64,000 nucleotides of DNA from Clostridium bovifaecis. GTDB taxonomy: Bacteria > Bacillota > Clostridia > Clostridiales > Clostridiaceae. The notes below the pieces were generated by a model. It did not search any database. It worked only from the letters and a program-made list of their open reading frames with translations, and was not told the DNA's origin. The DNA is taken from the NCBI GenBank assembly GCA_009738435.1, contig CP046522.1, positions 899,249-963,248 on the forward strand, given 5' to 3'. This document shows, piece by piece, positions 45,991 to 56,032 of this stretch. Position 1 is the stretch's first letter, and each line of letters opens with the position of its first letter. The position numbers and the translations under genes were made by a program.

Positions 45991-46929
45991 ATGAAAAAGA
46001 ATGTAATAACATTAACTCTTATTATATTATTTTTGAGCGGACAAACAGTTAGTGCAAGTACAGGGGAAATAACAGCCAGCAGTCTTAGAGTAAGATCAAA
46101 ATCTAGTTTATCATCTTCTGTCATAGGCTATTTATATAAAAATAATAAAGTGGACACTTATTCAAAAGAAGGAGATTTTTATAAAATAAATTATAAGGGT
46201 AAAAGTGGATATATCCATAGTTCCTATGTGAAAATTTTACCCTCAGAAAATAATCAAACCACTATAAATAATCAGGGGGCTACCTCAAGCACAAAGATAG
46301 GTCAAACTACAGCTAGTTTCCTTAATGTAAGATCCGGAGCAAGTACAGGATATGCTGTTATAGGAGGGCTTTCTAGAGGTACAAAAGTTGATCTTTATGA
46401 AAATGTAAATGGATTTTATAAAATAAATTATAAAGGAAAAACGGGATACATAAGTGATGATTATATTAAGGTTCTAGAAGAAAATTCTTTAGAAAATAAT
46501 GAGCAATATGATTCGAAAATAAACGTAGACGATATTATAGATTATGCAAAGAGCTTTCTAGGAATGCCATATGCTATATCTGGCACAACTCCAGCTAGAT
46601 ATGATAGTGCAGGTAAATACATAGGAGGTGGCTTTGATTGTTCCGGTTATACTCAATACATACTTAAAAAGTTTGAAATAACATTACCTAGAATATCTAA
46701 GGACCAAGCTAACATAGGAACTACAGTAAACATAAACAATCTTCAAAAAGGAGACTTGTTATTTTTTGCAACGAATCCAAGCAAACCATCTGAAATTTCT
46801 CATGTTGGTATGTATATAGGTGATAATAAATTTATTCACTCTCCTAAAGTTAATGATGTTATAAAAGTATCTGAATTTGATGGCTATTTTAGAAGTCATT
46901 TTATAGTTGCAAGAAGAGTTGTTGAATAA
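45991..46929 (+). CDS. Secreted NlpC/P60 peptidoglycan endopeptidase with two SH3b domains
   Basis: The ATG at 45991 follows TAGGAGGG; the upstream frame to 45943 is not needed. The 312-residue product has a signal peptide (ITLTLIILFLSGQTVSAS) and two SH3_3 repeats (ASSLRVRSKSSLSSSVIG and ASFLNVRSGASTGYAVIG, each with GYI). An NlpC/P60 domain carries the catalytic Cys in FDCSGYT and histidines in SHVGMYIG and FIHSP. It cuts peptide stems in the cell wall. Confidence 0.9.
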   Translation: MKKNVITLTLIILFLSGQTVSASTGEITASSLRVRSKSSLSSSVIGYLYKNNKVDTYSKEGDFYKINYKGKSGYIHSSYVKILPSENNQTTINNQGATSSTKIGQTTASFLNVRSGASTGYAVIGGLSRGTKVDLYENVNGFYKINYKGKTGYISDDYIKVLEENSLENNEQYDSKINVDDIIDYAKSFLGMPYAISGTTPARYDSAGKYIGGGFDCSGYTQYILKKFEITLPRISKDQANIGTTVNINNLQKGDLLFFATNPSKPSEISHVGMYIGDNKFIHSPKVNDVIKVSEFDGYFRSHFIVARRVVE

Positions 46930-47323
46930 AAAGAAATCAGAGATTGTCTGTCTTGCTTTCAATCTCTGGATATGATCCCATAGGAGGTGGCAACAGAAGC
47001 TTCCAGTTTCTGTTGCTGCCTCGGGGGAATTTTCAATGATGACACTAAAACTTTCATGCCAGATAAAGAAGTAATAATAACCTTATAATTTTATAGCCTT
47101 TCCAGTATTGCGACAAGTTACCAGAAATCTTGTAATGTTGGAGCGAATACACTTGATGGAATAAGAGGAAACGCAAAGGGGATAATCTTCTTTAAATGTT
47201 GTATATTTATTAACTTCACGAGTATGCTATAAAATCGTCAGCTAAAAACAGAAACTGCAAAGTTTCTGTTTGTTAATGTATGCGTTTAATGAAAGGGTAT
47301 AGTCTTGCGAAGATCTATGCCCT
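46930..47323. other. Noncoding stretch with repeat B copy 5 and hairpins
   Basis: The inverted pair CAGAGATTGTCTG / CAATCTCTGG (46937-46970), diverged from one at 17347, is followed by repeat B copy 5. A hairpin at 47255-47277 (AACAGAAAC / GTTTCTGTT) and one at about 47295-47330 may terminate the Nudix transcript. Confidence 0.45.
46981..47035 (+). repeat. Dispersed repeat family B, copy 5
   Basis: GGTGGCAACAGAAGCTTCCA, then GTTGCTGCCTCGGGGGAA. It resembles copy 2 at 34188. Confidence 0.5.
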
Positions 47324-47719
47324 TTATACTTGCGATACCAATAATTCAACAGTAGGCACATCAGCAGGAGCCCAGTTTAGTGAAGATAAATTTTCTTTAT
47401 TTAACCATATAAGCTTTGCATGTTCGCTAGCAGTGGGCTCACCAGCTATTATCTTACATTTAACTGTGATTAAGTTAACTATTATGTTTTCATATTCATG
47501 ATTATTATCATAAAACAAATCAATGAATTCAACGTCACAGTCAAGTTCCTCTTTAATTTCCCTAACTATTGCATGACTAATAGACTCATCTTTCTCAATT
47601 TTGCCACCGGGAAACTCCCATAGGTTAGGTAATGTCATTTTTGTAGAACGAAGAGCACAGAGTATTTGATTTTTATCATTCTCAATAATTGCACCGACAA
47701 CTTTTACTAATTTTTTCAT
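47324..47719 (-). CDS. Nudix hydrolase, MutT-like
   Basis: The ATG at 47719 follows GGGGTGG; two upstream GTG codons are less likely. The 131-residue protein has a full Nudix box, GGKIEKDESISHAIVREIKE then EL, preceded by LPNLWEFP. MutT-type enzymes remove oxidised or otherwise harmful nucleotides. It stands alone. Confidence 0.85.
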   Translation of the reverse strand: MKKLVKVVGAIIENDKNQILCALRSTKMTLPNLWEFPGGKIEKDESISHAIVREIKEELDCDVEFIDLFYDNNHEYENIIVNLITVKCKIIAGEPTASEHAKLIWLNKENLSSLNWAPADVPTVELLVSQV

Positions 47720-47728
47720 TTGCACCAC

Positions 47729-48091
47729 CCCTTTATTAGTTTAGCATAAAATGTTGAAATAAGCATCTTTATAGAGTGAAGTCTGTGAAAATTGCTAGTA
47801 AGTAGCAACCACTAATTCCTTTTATGACCTAGAAGCTATAGCTGTAATTAGAAGTTATTGCTTGATAAAGCACATTTAACACTAAAACTCTTGCAACTAA
47901 TAAAGACATTATACTGATTATTGTCTCAGCAAGACTTTTAATTTCTATAATTGATAGGGGACATAAAATGACTGGAAAGAGTGTACTATTATAGATTATA
48001 ATAAAACATAATGTATTACCACAAATGGATAATTGAGCCTTATTAAAAATAATAGCCAGATTAGTGAAAGAAAAAAGGAGAATTACTATAG
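47729..48091. other. Noncoding stretch with repeat B copy 6
   Basis: Repeat B copy 6 (GTAGCAACCACTAATTCC, then TTTTATGACCTAGAAGC) lies at 47802-47850. The rest is the presumed promoter region of the two-component genes; AAAAAGGAG precedes 48092. Confidence 0.45.
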
Positions 48092-48580
48092 ATGAAGATT
48101 TTAGTAATTGATGATGAAGAAAGCATTTTAAATTTGATTAGAATGAATTTAGTATTAGAGGGTTATGAGGTAGTAACATCTAGTTGTGGAAATGACGGCA
48201 TTAAAGTATTTAAAGATGCCAAGTCCAACTTAGTCTTATTAGACTTAATGCTTCCAGACATAGATGGATTTGAGGTGATGAATCATTTGCAGCAAATTAA
48301 TAGTGAAACACCGATTATTCTTCTAACTGCCAAGGGGCAAATAAATGATAAGCTTTTAGGGTTACAGTTGGGGGCATGTGATTATATTACAAAACCTTTT
48401 GATAGCAGGGAACTTATATTGCGAATAAGAGCAATATCAAGGAGAGTGAACAAAACCAAGCTTTTAGATCAAAAATCTGATAATGAAATCCAACATGGAT
48501 TTATTAAGATATTAAAAGACTATGGAAATGCGATCAAGACCATATATGGTGGTGGTTATAAGTTAGAGGTACAAAGATGA
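48092..48580 (+). pseudogene. OmpR-family response regulator with most of the DNA-binding domain deleted
   Basis: The receiver domain is complete: VIDDEES, the phosphoacceptor in LLDLMLPDIDG, LLTAKG and YITKPFD. After NEIQHGFIKILKD the frame jumps to YGNAIKTIYGGGYKLEVQR, the very end of a winged-helix domain. About 65-70 residues, including the recognition helix, are missing without a frame change. It could still be phosphorylated but could hardly bind DNA. Confidence 0.7.
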
Positions 48581-49293
48581 AGATAGGAATCAAGAATAAG
48601 ATAGTTATTATGAACATGGCTGTTTTAGTGCCTGTGATTGTTTTCATATGTGCTATAACAGTTAGTAATCTTTACAATAACGTTATAAAAAGTTCTGTTA
48701 GTATGCTAAGTCAAGAAAGCTATCAAGGTCAGATTAATACCATTAATTACTTAGAAAGTGATAAAAAAATGAATCCGAGAACCTTATTAAAAAATATTGG
48801 TCCATTCAGTGCCACAAACTTATCAGAACGATATAATTTTAGGGTTCAAATATATGATGAGGATGGTATTATTGGCGATTCAGAAGAATATCCAAGCATT
48901 TCAGAAGAGAGAGACGTAAAATCTGCACTTTCAGGAACAAAAGCATACATTGTGAAGAAAATAAATAATAAAGAATATATCTTATTCTCAAGCCCTATTT
49001 ATATAGAAAATCAGACTATAGGGTGTGTAAGATATGTTTATCATATAGATAAAGAAGTAGACTTAATTATTAATACACTTAGCACAATGGTTATTTTAGG
49101 AGTCTTTGCACTCTTTTTTTGTGTTTTTTTGAGCAATATATTTTCTGAGAAAATTGTAAGTCCTATAATGCAGCTAAAAGAAGCATCTGAAAAGGTTGCT
49201 AATGGAGATTTTACTGATATTGAAGAGATTAATAGTCGTGATGAAATTACAGACTTAGCAAGGTCTTTTAATATCACCGGCACAAATTCTTAA
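48577..49293 (+). pseudogene. Sensor histidine kinase, truncated after HAMP
   Basis: The start overlaps the regulator stop by four bases. TM1 (VIMNMAVLVPVIVFICAITV), an extracellular sensor region, TM2 (STMVILGVFALFFCVFL) and HAMP (SPIMQLKEASEKVANGDF) are present. The frame ends DLARSFNITGTNS, with no dimerisation or ATPase domain. Both members of the two-component pair are therefore broken. Confidence 0.7.
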
Positions 49294-49420
49294 ATGAGAT
49301 AAGGCTTTGTTCCTATGTAGCAATAAATTGAGTCTAATTTCTTTCACGATTATACTGAATTATGCGAAATGAAAATTGCTGAAACAGTTCCGGCAAATAG
49401 TAAAATTATAATAAGTAACG
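49294..49420. other. Short coding-like remnant
   Basis: The frame DYTELCEMKIAETVPANSKI runs from about 49349 to a TAG at 49441-49443, overlapping the tRNA terminator, without a start. It may be a fragment of a lost gene. Confidence 0.25.
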
Positions 49421-49454
49421 AAAAAAGCATTCTAAATAATTAGAATGCTTTTTT
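49421..49454 (-). terminator. Terminator of tRNA-fMet
   Basis: AAAAAAGCATTCTAA and TTAGAATGCTTTTTT form a perfect 15-bp stem with a 4-base loop; it lies directly after the CCA end of the minus-strand tRNA. Confidence 0.8.
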
Positions 49455-49455
49455 A

Positions 49456-49531
<76 letters not shown>

Positions 49532-49883
49532 ATATTAATTAACAGATGTTTTCTTAAGTAATGTTGTAAGTATAGTACATTTAAGGTAGTAAGTCAATGG
49601 TAAGTTATGGATAAAGGTTGAGATGATGGAAAACGGATGGAATAACTAGCACATGAATGAGATAATGTCGTTTAGTACTTTATCATTGCCAGTGAGTCCA
49701 GCACTCAAAATTACGGATAGTTGAATTAGCATAAATGGAAGTTATTAGTAAATCAAAAGCATTAGGCATAGATAAAGAAGTTAGTCAGTGGTGATTTCCT
49801 AGGAATAAGAAAAAACCTTATTGACTTAAAAGTAAGATCAATAAGGTTGCTAGTGAACTATAAATATATAACTTACATCTGTA
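49532..49883. other. Noncoding stretch ending in a terminator
   Basis: No gene. At 49810-49848 AACCTTATTGA / TCAATAAGGTT forms a hairpin followed, on the minus strand, by a T-run; it ends the MFS transcript. Confidence 0.5.
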
Positions 49884-51077
49884 CTATATGGGGTTTGGAT
49901 ATGTTTTATGCACTATGACTGCTATTAGTTGAGTTAATAATCCTAATATACAAACTCCTGACCATCCAAAATGGGCATAACTATAAGAGCCTAGAAAAGA
50001 ACCGAAAGAGCCGCCTAAGAAATAAGATACCATATATACTGTGTTTACTCTATTACGGGCTTCATCGCTTAATGCATGTACTCTTGCCTGATTGGAAATT
50101 TGACAGGATTGAACACCTAAATCTAATAAAATAACTCCTATAATAAGTCCAACTAATTTAAAACCCAGCATAAAAAAACATAAATAAGAAGCTATTACAA
50201 CCAATATTCCTATTCCTATGGTAAACTTTGGACTTTTTTTATCTGCTATTCTACCCGCTATAGGAGCTGCTGCAGCTCCTGCAACGCCAACTAATCCAAA
50301 CAAGCCAGCTGCATCAGCACCCATGTTGTAGTGTGTGCTCTCAAGTAAAAATGTAAGGGAAGTCCAAAAGGCACTAAAGGCAGCAAACATCATTGCACCA
50401 TTTATAGATGCTTCTCTTAATACAGAAAAAGTCTTTGTTAGACTTATCATGGACTTAAATAATTCATTGTATCTCATTTTTGAATTGGAAGGACATATAG
50501 GCAGTAGCCTACTTAAGAAAGTGGCTAGGAGTATCATTAAAGATGCTGCGAGCAAATATACCTTTCTCCATCCAAAGTATTCTCCAATTATTCCACTCAA
50601 AGTGCGAGATAGTAATATTCCTATGAGTAAGCCGCTCATAACTGTTCCTATTATCTTGCCTCTTTCCTTTGGTTCAGCTAACTGTGCGGCAAGAGGAACT
50701 ATGAGTTGAGGAGTAACAGATGTAAAGCCTACAGCAAAGGCTGCAATTGATACCACTGTTATATTAAATGAGAAAAACATAAATATAAGTGAACAAGCTG
50801 AACAAATCAGCATTAGTATGATTAGAGATTTCTTTTCCCTTATATCTGCTAAAGGCAGTATAAGCAGCATACCAATGGCATACCCAATTTGTGTAAGCAT
50901 GGAAGTGAAACCTACACTTACTTGAGTAACATGAAAGGTCCTAGCTATTTCTCCAAGTAGAGGTTGAATATAATATAAATTAGCTACAGTAATTCCAGAA
51001 GCAGCAGCCATAACTAGGACCAAGAAACTGTTTAGTTTAAAGCTATCTTCTGAAACGTCAACATTTTGTATGACCAT
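49884..51077 (-). CDS. MFS transporter
   Basis: A 397-residue 12-helix major facilitator. GYAIGMLLILPLADIREKKS is the MFS motif A region after TM2. AAGGAG precedes the ATG. The start lies ten bases after the flavoprotein stop, so the two form an operon. Resemblance is to drug or small-metabolite efflux proteins; the substrate is unknown. Confidence 0.87.
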   Translation of the reverse strand: MVIQNVDVSEDSFKLNSFLVLVMAAASGITVANLYYIQPLLGEIARTFHVTQVSVGFTSMLTQIGYAIGMLLILPLADIREKKSLIILMLICSACSLIFMFFSFNITVVSIAAFAVGFTSVTPQLIVPLAAQLAEPKERGKIIGTVMSGLLIGILLSRTLSGIIGEYFGWRKVYLLAASLMILLATFLSRLLPICPSNSKMRYNELFKSMISLTKTFSVLREASINGAMMFAAFSAFWTSLTFLLESTHYNMGADAAGLFGLVGVAGAAAAPIAGRIADKKSPKFTIGIGILVVIASYLCFFMLGFKLVGLIIGVILLDLGVQSCQISNQARVHALSDEARNRVNTVYMVSYFLGGSFGSFLGSYSYAHFGWSGVCILGLLTQLIAVIVHKTYPNPI

Positions 51078-51087
51078 TTAAAACTCC

Positions 51088-51711
51088 TTAACGTATAAAA
51101 TTAGTGACAGCTCGTGGTTCTTGTTCTGGATATGTAATTCCAGCTTCCTTTCCTGCATGTATACATTTCAAAAGCCACGCCATATTTTTGCCTAGTGTTC
51201 TCATGGTCTGCATTCCTTCAAGATCTTGTTTTACTTCATCAGGAGTATTTCCATGAACCATGTTCCAATACTGAGAAGATACGATAGGCATGTTTGAAAT
51301 GGTGAAATACTTATTTAATTGATCAAAAGTTGCTGTTGAGCCTCCACGTCTACAACTTACAACTGCGGCACCAGGCTTATATTCAAACCCAGATCCAGCA
51401 TAAAAAAATCTATCTAGAAAGGAAGTTATTAGGCCAGATGCACTTGCGTAGTGTACAGGAGAGCCAAAGATAAAACCATCAGCTTCTTTTGCCTTTTCTA
51501 AAGCTGCATTTACAGGATCATCATTAAATACGCAAATACCATCAGTATTAGAACAGCCGTTACAGGATATACAACCTCGAATAGGTTTGTTTCCAACATG
51601 AAAAATTTCTGTTTCAATACCTTCATTCTCTAATGCTTTTGCAACTTCACTTAGTGCAGTATAAGTACAGCCCTTGGCTTTTGGACTTCCGTTAATAAGT
51701 AATACTTTCAT
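51088..51711 (-). CDS. NADPH-dependent FMN reductase / flavodoxin-fold protein
   Basis: The ATG at 51711 gives 207 residues starting MKVLLINGSPKAKGCTYTAL, the FMN phosphate loop. CISCNGCSNTDGIC is the cysteine region of iron-sulfur flavoprotein relatives. FGSPVHYASASGLITSFLDR is the flavin-binding stretch. It is likely a reductase of small electrophiles or quinones, perhaps acting with the adjacent MFS exporter. Confidence 0.85.
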   Translation of the reverse strand: MKVLLINGSPKAKGCTYTALSEVAKALENEGIETEIFHVGNKPIRGCISCNGCSNTDGICVFNDDPVNAALEKAKEADGFIFGSPVHYASASGLITSFLDRFFYAGSGFEYKPGAAVVSCRRGGSTATFDQLNKYFTISNMPIVSSQYWNMVHGNTPDEVKQDLEGMQTMRTLGKNMAWLLKCIHAGKEAGITYPEQEPRAVTNFIR

Positions 51712-51846
51712 TCTTACACCCCGCTTCAATTTTATTAATATGATTTATTAATACTTTACTATTGTAAATTACATACATTAATATTTCAAGCACTTGTTAA
51801 GCTTAAGATATTTATTCATAATACTGCACTTTTATATTATAATTAA

Positions 51847-51917
51847 AGTATACCGATAGGGATAGTTTATTTGTACACAGGTCTTTGAGCTGTAATTTTG
51901 TCGGTATACACTATAAT
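51847..51917. promoter_or_regulatory. Divergent promoter region with spaced inverted repeat
   Basis: AGTATACCGA (51847-51856) and TCGGTATACA (51901-51910) are complementary over nine bases and 44 bases apart. TATAAT at 51912-51917 follows directly and could be the -10 of the metallophosphoesterase gene. The arms may bind a regulator controlling both directions. Confidence 0.4.
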
Positions 51918-51936
51918 GTAGATTATGAGGTTATTT

Positions 51937-53269
51937 ATGAATACTAACAAAAGATTAACAGCACTTATATTCATATTATTTGCACTCAGTTTAGCAGGAT
52001 GTACATCTAGCCCTGCTAGCACTAAGAATGCAAAAATCAAATCAGGCAAGGACATTACTTTCTTCGTAGCAACAGATGTTCACTATCTGGCTAAGAGCTT
52101 GACAGATAATGGTGAAGCCTTTCAGAAGTTTATCAGCGGCGGAGATGGACGACAATTAAATTATATTAGTGAAATAATGGATGCTTTCACTAATGATATT
52201 AAGAAGAAAAAAGGAGATGTTCTAATTGTAAGTGGGGATTTAACTACCAATGGGGAGGAAGACAGCCATCTTGAATTTGCAAAAAAGCTTAAGAAAATTG
52301 AAGAAAACGGTACATCTGTGTTTGTTATCCCAGGGAATCATGATATATTGAATCCTTTTGCCAGAGGGTTTAAAAACAGCAATCAATATGTAGTTGACTA
52401 TATAAAGAAAAAGGACCTTGAGAAAATATATAAAGACTTTGGCTATAGTGAGGCTATTTCTAGAGATACTAATACATTGAGCTATCTTGCATCACCTTCG
52501 GAGGATATTTGGCTTTTGATGCTTGATACTGCTCGATATAAAGATAATATACAAAAAGGTCAGCCTAGACTCGATGGTGAGATAAATGAAGGAACACTTG
52601 AATGGATAAAAGAATGTAGTGATTTAGCAAAAAAGAACAATGCACAGATTATTGCAGTGATGCACCACAATTTAATTGATCATAGTAAGATCATCAAGGA
52701 TGGATTCACCATAAATAACAGTAAGAAAGTATTAGAGTTGTTTGAAAGTTTTGGGATAAAGCTTGCTTTAACGGGGCATACCCATCAGCAGGATATACAG
52801 TTCCTATAGCAAAGGTAAATATAAGGTCTATGATATTGTTACAAGCGCTCTTATAGGATATCCCCAGAAATATGGCATACTCAAATATTCACCAAAGGAT
52901 GGCTATGACTATAGCACTTCATCTGTTGATGTGGAAGGCTGGTCAAAAGAAAATAGACTAAAAGATAAAAATCTTAATTATTTTAAGACATACTCTCAGG
53001 AATACTTTAAAGACAATGTCTATAATACAACATATAGGCGTTTGCTAGTGTATGATACTTATACGGACCAGGAGATAAGGCTAATGGCTGAAACTTCAGC
53101 GCGCATTAGAACAGAATACCTTGGAAGCATATCTAAGCTCAATAATCAAGAGATTGTAAATTCACAAGGATATAAGCTGTTGATACAGGCAGGAATACAG
53201 AAAAATCTAGTGAGGATGATTAATAGTGACAATACAGCAAGTAATAGATTAAAGCTTCCAGGCCCATAG
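51937..53269 (+). pseudogene. Metallophosphoesterase lipoprotein, frameshifted
   Basis: The ATG at 51937 fits GAGG and the promoter better than 51925. A lipoprotein signal (LIFILFALSLAGC) leads to calcineurin-like motifs: ATDVHYL, VSGDLTTNGE, VIPGNHDI, AVMHHNLI and LTGHTHQQD. The frame ends at 52809 after DIQFL. The next frame continues YSKGKYKVYDIVTSALIGYP to the end at 53269. One base missing near 52803 explains this. Intact, it would be an exported phosphatase or phosphodiesterase of about 444 residues. Confidence 0.75.
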
Positions 53270-53361
53270 TTAAATTTTAATACAGTTGTTTCACAGCTGA
53301 AATATATGATGAATTAGATATAGATTAAGGTTGACTAAAATGCAAAGGGATTAAGCTATTT

Positions 53362-53809
53362 AGACTTACACTAGCTGAAATTCTTGGGGTAACTGTAGAC
53401 GAGCTATTAAACATGGAAAAGTTGAAAAGCCAAAACATAGAACCAGCAATTACAGCATCATCAAAACAATACGAGTATCTGTTAAGTAGGGCTGTACTCA
53501 GGTTTAAAAATGCACTTATAATTACGACAGGCATGTCTGTGTTAGGAAGTATACTTTCATTTATAATTGCATTTTCTACTCCATATAGAAGCTCAGCCGT
53601 GTTTGGGGTTATATTAATTGTGCTCAGTATTATTGTTTTTCTTATCAATTACAATAACGTTTGTTCTACCAGATAAACTTTTCAGTCACTTTGCAACAAC
53701 CTATCGTTTTCATATATTGTTTATGATAGGTATTATTTTCGCAAGTATTATAAGCTGTATTATTCATTCTTTATGTAGAATTAACTGGGAAATGAGGATT
53801 TTATTATGA
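53362..53809 (+). pseudogene. Remnant of an XRE-type regulator with membrane tail
   Basis: It begins without a start at RLTLAEILGVTVDELLNMEK, the end of an XRE helix-turn-helix domain. Hydrophobic segments follow (NALIITTGMSVLGSILSFII, SAVFGVILIVLSIIVFLI). A frame change near 53640 is needed to read the next segment (HILFMIGIIFASIISCII) to 53809. The DNA-binding N-terminus is largely lost. Confidence 0.5.
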
Positions 53810-53845
53810 GAGACAAGAAAAATAAAGAGCTTTTATGGAGGGAAT

Positions 53846-54550
53846 ATGATTAAGGATAGATTTAATATTAGTAATATTCCTACAGTCTTGTGGGGAGAAA
53901 AGAGTAAAAAACTTTTTATTGCAGTACATGGAAATATGTCGAATAAGGAAGATGTTGTGATTCAAATTTTAGCTGAAGAAGCACTTCACAAAGGTTATCA
54001 GGTATTAAGTTTTGATTTGCCAGAGCATGGTGAAAGAAAAAATAATAGTACACCTTGTAAAGTACAATTTTGCGTTAGTGATTTATCTATAATTATGAAC
54101 TATGCAAAAGAACATTGGAAAGAAGTGAGTTTGTTTGCATGTAGTATGGGGGCTCATTTTAGCCTTTTAGCGTATAAAAATGATATGTTGAGAAAGGCAT
54201 TATTTTTATCACCAGTAGTTAATATGGAAAGAATTATAGAAAATATGATGATATGGTTTAATGTAACACCAGAGCGTTTGAAAAAGGAAATGACCATAGA
54301 AACACCAATTGGTCAAAAGTTATATTGGGATTATTTCTGTTATGTAAAACAACATCCTATTAGTACATGGAATACAGATACAGATATTATGTATGGAGCA
54401 AAGGATGAATTATGTGAATTTGAAGATATTAATTATTTCGTTAAAAAGTACCGCTGTAGATTAGAAGTCATGGATGAAGGGGAACATTACTTTCATACAG
54501 AAGAACAATTGAATGTATTCAAGCATTGGTTACGAAAGCATATTGATTAA
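53846..54550 (+). CDS. Alpha/beta-hydrolase
   Basis: A 234-residue protein; GGAGGG precedes the ATG. KLFIAVHGNMSNKED is the oxyanion region, SLFACSMGAHFSLLA carries the nucleophile Ser (C-S-M-G), and the acid and His fit TDIMYGAKDELCEF and DEGEHYFHTEEQ. It is likely an esterase or peptidase-like hydrolase. It is the first of three hydrolase genes in a row. Confidence 0.78.
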   Translation: MIKDRFNISNIPTVLWGEKSKKLFIAVHGNMSNKEDVVIQILAEEALHKGYQVLSFDLPEHGERKNNSTPCKVQFCVSDLSIIMNYAKEHWKEVSLFACSMGAHFSLLAYKNDMLRKALFLSPVVNMERIIENMMIWFNVTPERLKKEMTIETPIGQKLYWDYFCYVKQHPISTWNTDTDIMYGAKDELCEFEDINYFVKKYRCRLEVMDEGEHYFHTEEQLNVFKHWLRKHID

Positions 54551-54661
54551 TAAATTTCAATTTGTAAAGTTGAGGTAGCATAATTTTAGATTCAGTTAAG
54601 TCGTATCTTTCTTATAAGGTAAAGCAATGATTTGTACTCAATTTTAAGGAGGAAAATAGTA

Positions 54662-55299
54662 ATGAATGAAAAAAGTATTCAATTTGAATCTCATTGGGGT
54701 GTGACTTTGAAAAATAAATATATTGAGCAAAATAGTGATATTCTAACTATTACTCTCCCAGGAGAGGGTTATACAAATGAGAAGCCGATTATGTATTATT
54801 CACGTAAGGTAGCGTTAGAACTGGGATTAGATATGCTTTGTATAGATTATGGTTTTCAAATTTCACGTAAAGATTTTGATATTGAAACAGAATTTGATAT
54901 TGTAGCAAAAGAATCAGAACAGGTACTAAAAAATGTTTGAATAAAAATTATAAAAAAATAATTTTTATTGGTAAAAGCCTAGGGACTATTATCCAAAATA
55001 AGTTATCTGAAGGCTTAAAAAAATATGAACAAATTCATGTTTATTTAACACCAGTAGATAAGACTTTCGAGGACATGGCAAGCCAGCCATGTTTAGTTAT
55101 AACAGGTACAGAGGATGGGAAGATAAATAGTTTAAATATGAGTACCTTGGAAAATAGTAAAAATGTTGATTTAGTCAAGATTGATGGTGGTAATCATCGT
55201 CTTGAATGTTCAGATACATTAAAAAGTATAGATATGTTGAATGCAGCAATGGGAGCATTAAGAAAATTTATGATTGAACATCTCAAAGATTATATATGA
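54662..55299 (+). pseudogene. Alpha/beta-hydrolase split by a frameshift
   Basis: AAGGAGG precedes the ATG at 54662. The first frame (MNEKSIQFESHWGVTLKNKY) ends at 54940 after SEQVLKNV. The second frame starts with an overlapping TTG and carries NYKKIIFIGKSLGTIIQNKL with the nucleophile motif GKSLG, then LVITGTEDGKI and KIDGGNHRLECSD. Together they make one hydrolase of about 211 residues. Loss of one base near 54930 is the simple explanation; coupled translation of two pieces is less likely. Confidence 0.65.
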
Positions 55300-55420
55300 A
55301 GGAGATAATTTTAATGAGTATTATAGATATTATTATTCCTATGTTTTTTTATTTTGCGTCGTAACAGTATTTTATGATGAAGTAATGAAAAAGTTAATTT
55401 CTCAACTTAAGGAGGAGCAT

Positions 55421-56032
55421 ATGAAAATTATAGATAATTCTAATTCTGTAATAATAGTGTTACATGAAATATATGGAATTAATAATCATATACAGATGGT
55501 TTGCGAGAAATTTTCTATAGATGGATATAATATTATTTGTCCGAACCTAATAGGACTGACACAACCTTTTAATTACGATTTACAAGAAGAAGCCTATCAA
55601 CATTTTATAAATAATATTGGCTTTGATTCAGCAGTTCAGCAAGTAAAACAGGTAATTATACAAGCAAAAAAGCAGTATAGACACATCTATTTATTAGGGT
55701 ATAGTATAGGTGCAACAATTGCATGGTTATGCAGCGGCGAAGAGAATATATGTGATGGCATCATAGGATATTATGGTTCGCGTATTAGAGATTATACGAA
55801 TATCGCCCCCAAATGTCCAGTGCTATTGATTTTTCCTACCGAAGAAAACTCATTTAATGTGCAAGAATTAGTTAATTCATTGGAAAAAGTGAATGTTAAT
55901 GTTTATATATTAAACGGAAAACACGGATTTAGTAATCCTTTTTCTAAAAACTATTGTGTACTGTCATTTGAAAAAGCAGAAAATTTAGTAGATAACTTTT
56001 TAAAGAAGATAAATGATAGTTACACAATATAA
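55421..56032 (+). CDS. Dienelactone hydrolase-like protein
   Basis: The ATG at 55421 has AAGGAGGAG upstream. The upstream in-frame part (55274-55420) and a 16-codon ORF at 55315 (MSIIDIIIPMFFYFAS) may be leftovers of another small gene. The 203-residue product has VIIVLHEIYGINNHIQMVCE, the nucleophile in LLGYSIGATIAW (Ser, not the Cys of true dienelactone hydrolases), VLLIFPTEE and LNGKHGFSNPF with the His. The substrate is unknown. Confidence 0.75.
   Translation: MKIIDNSNSVIIVLHEIYGINNHIQMVCEKFSIDGYNIICPNLIGLTQPFNYDLQEEAYQHFINNIGFDSAVQQVKQVIIQAKKQYRHIYLLGYSIGATIAWLCSGEENICDGIIGYYGSRIRDYTNIAPKCPVLLIFPTEENSFNVQELVNSLEKVNVNVYILNGKHGFSNPFSKNYCVLSFEKAENLVDNFLKKINDSYTI

Noticed and set aside
47280..47501. 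Plus-strand 73-codon gene
   Set aside because: It is antisense to the Nudix gene, which has the full motif and a ribosome site; this frame has neither.
54937..55299. Independent hydrolase gene starting at the TTG
   Set aside because: It has no N-terminal strands or ribosome site of its own and completes the preceding frame; treated as one split gene.
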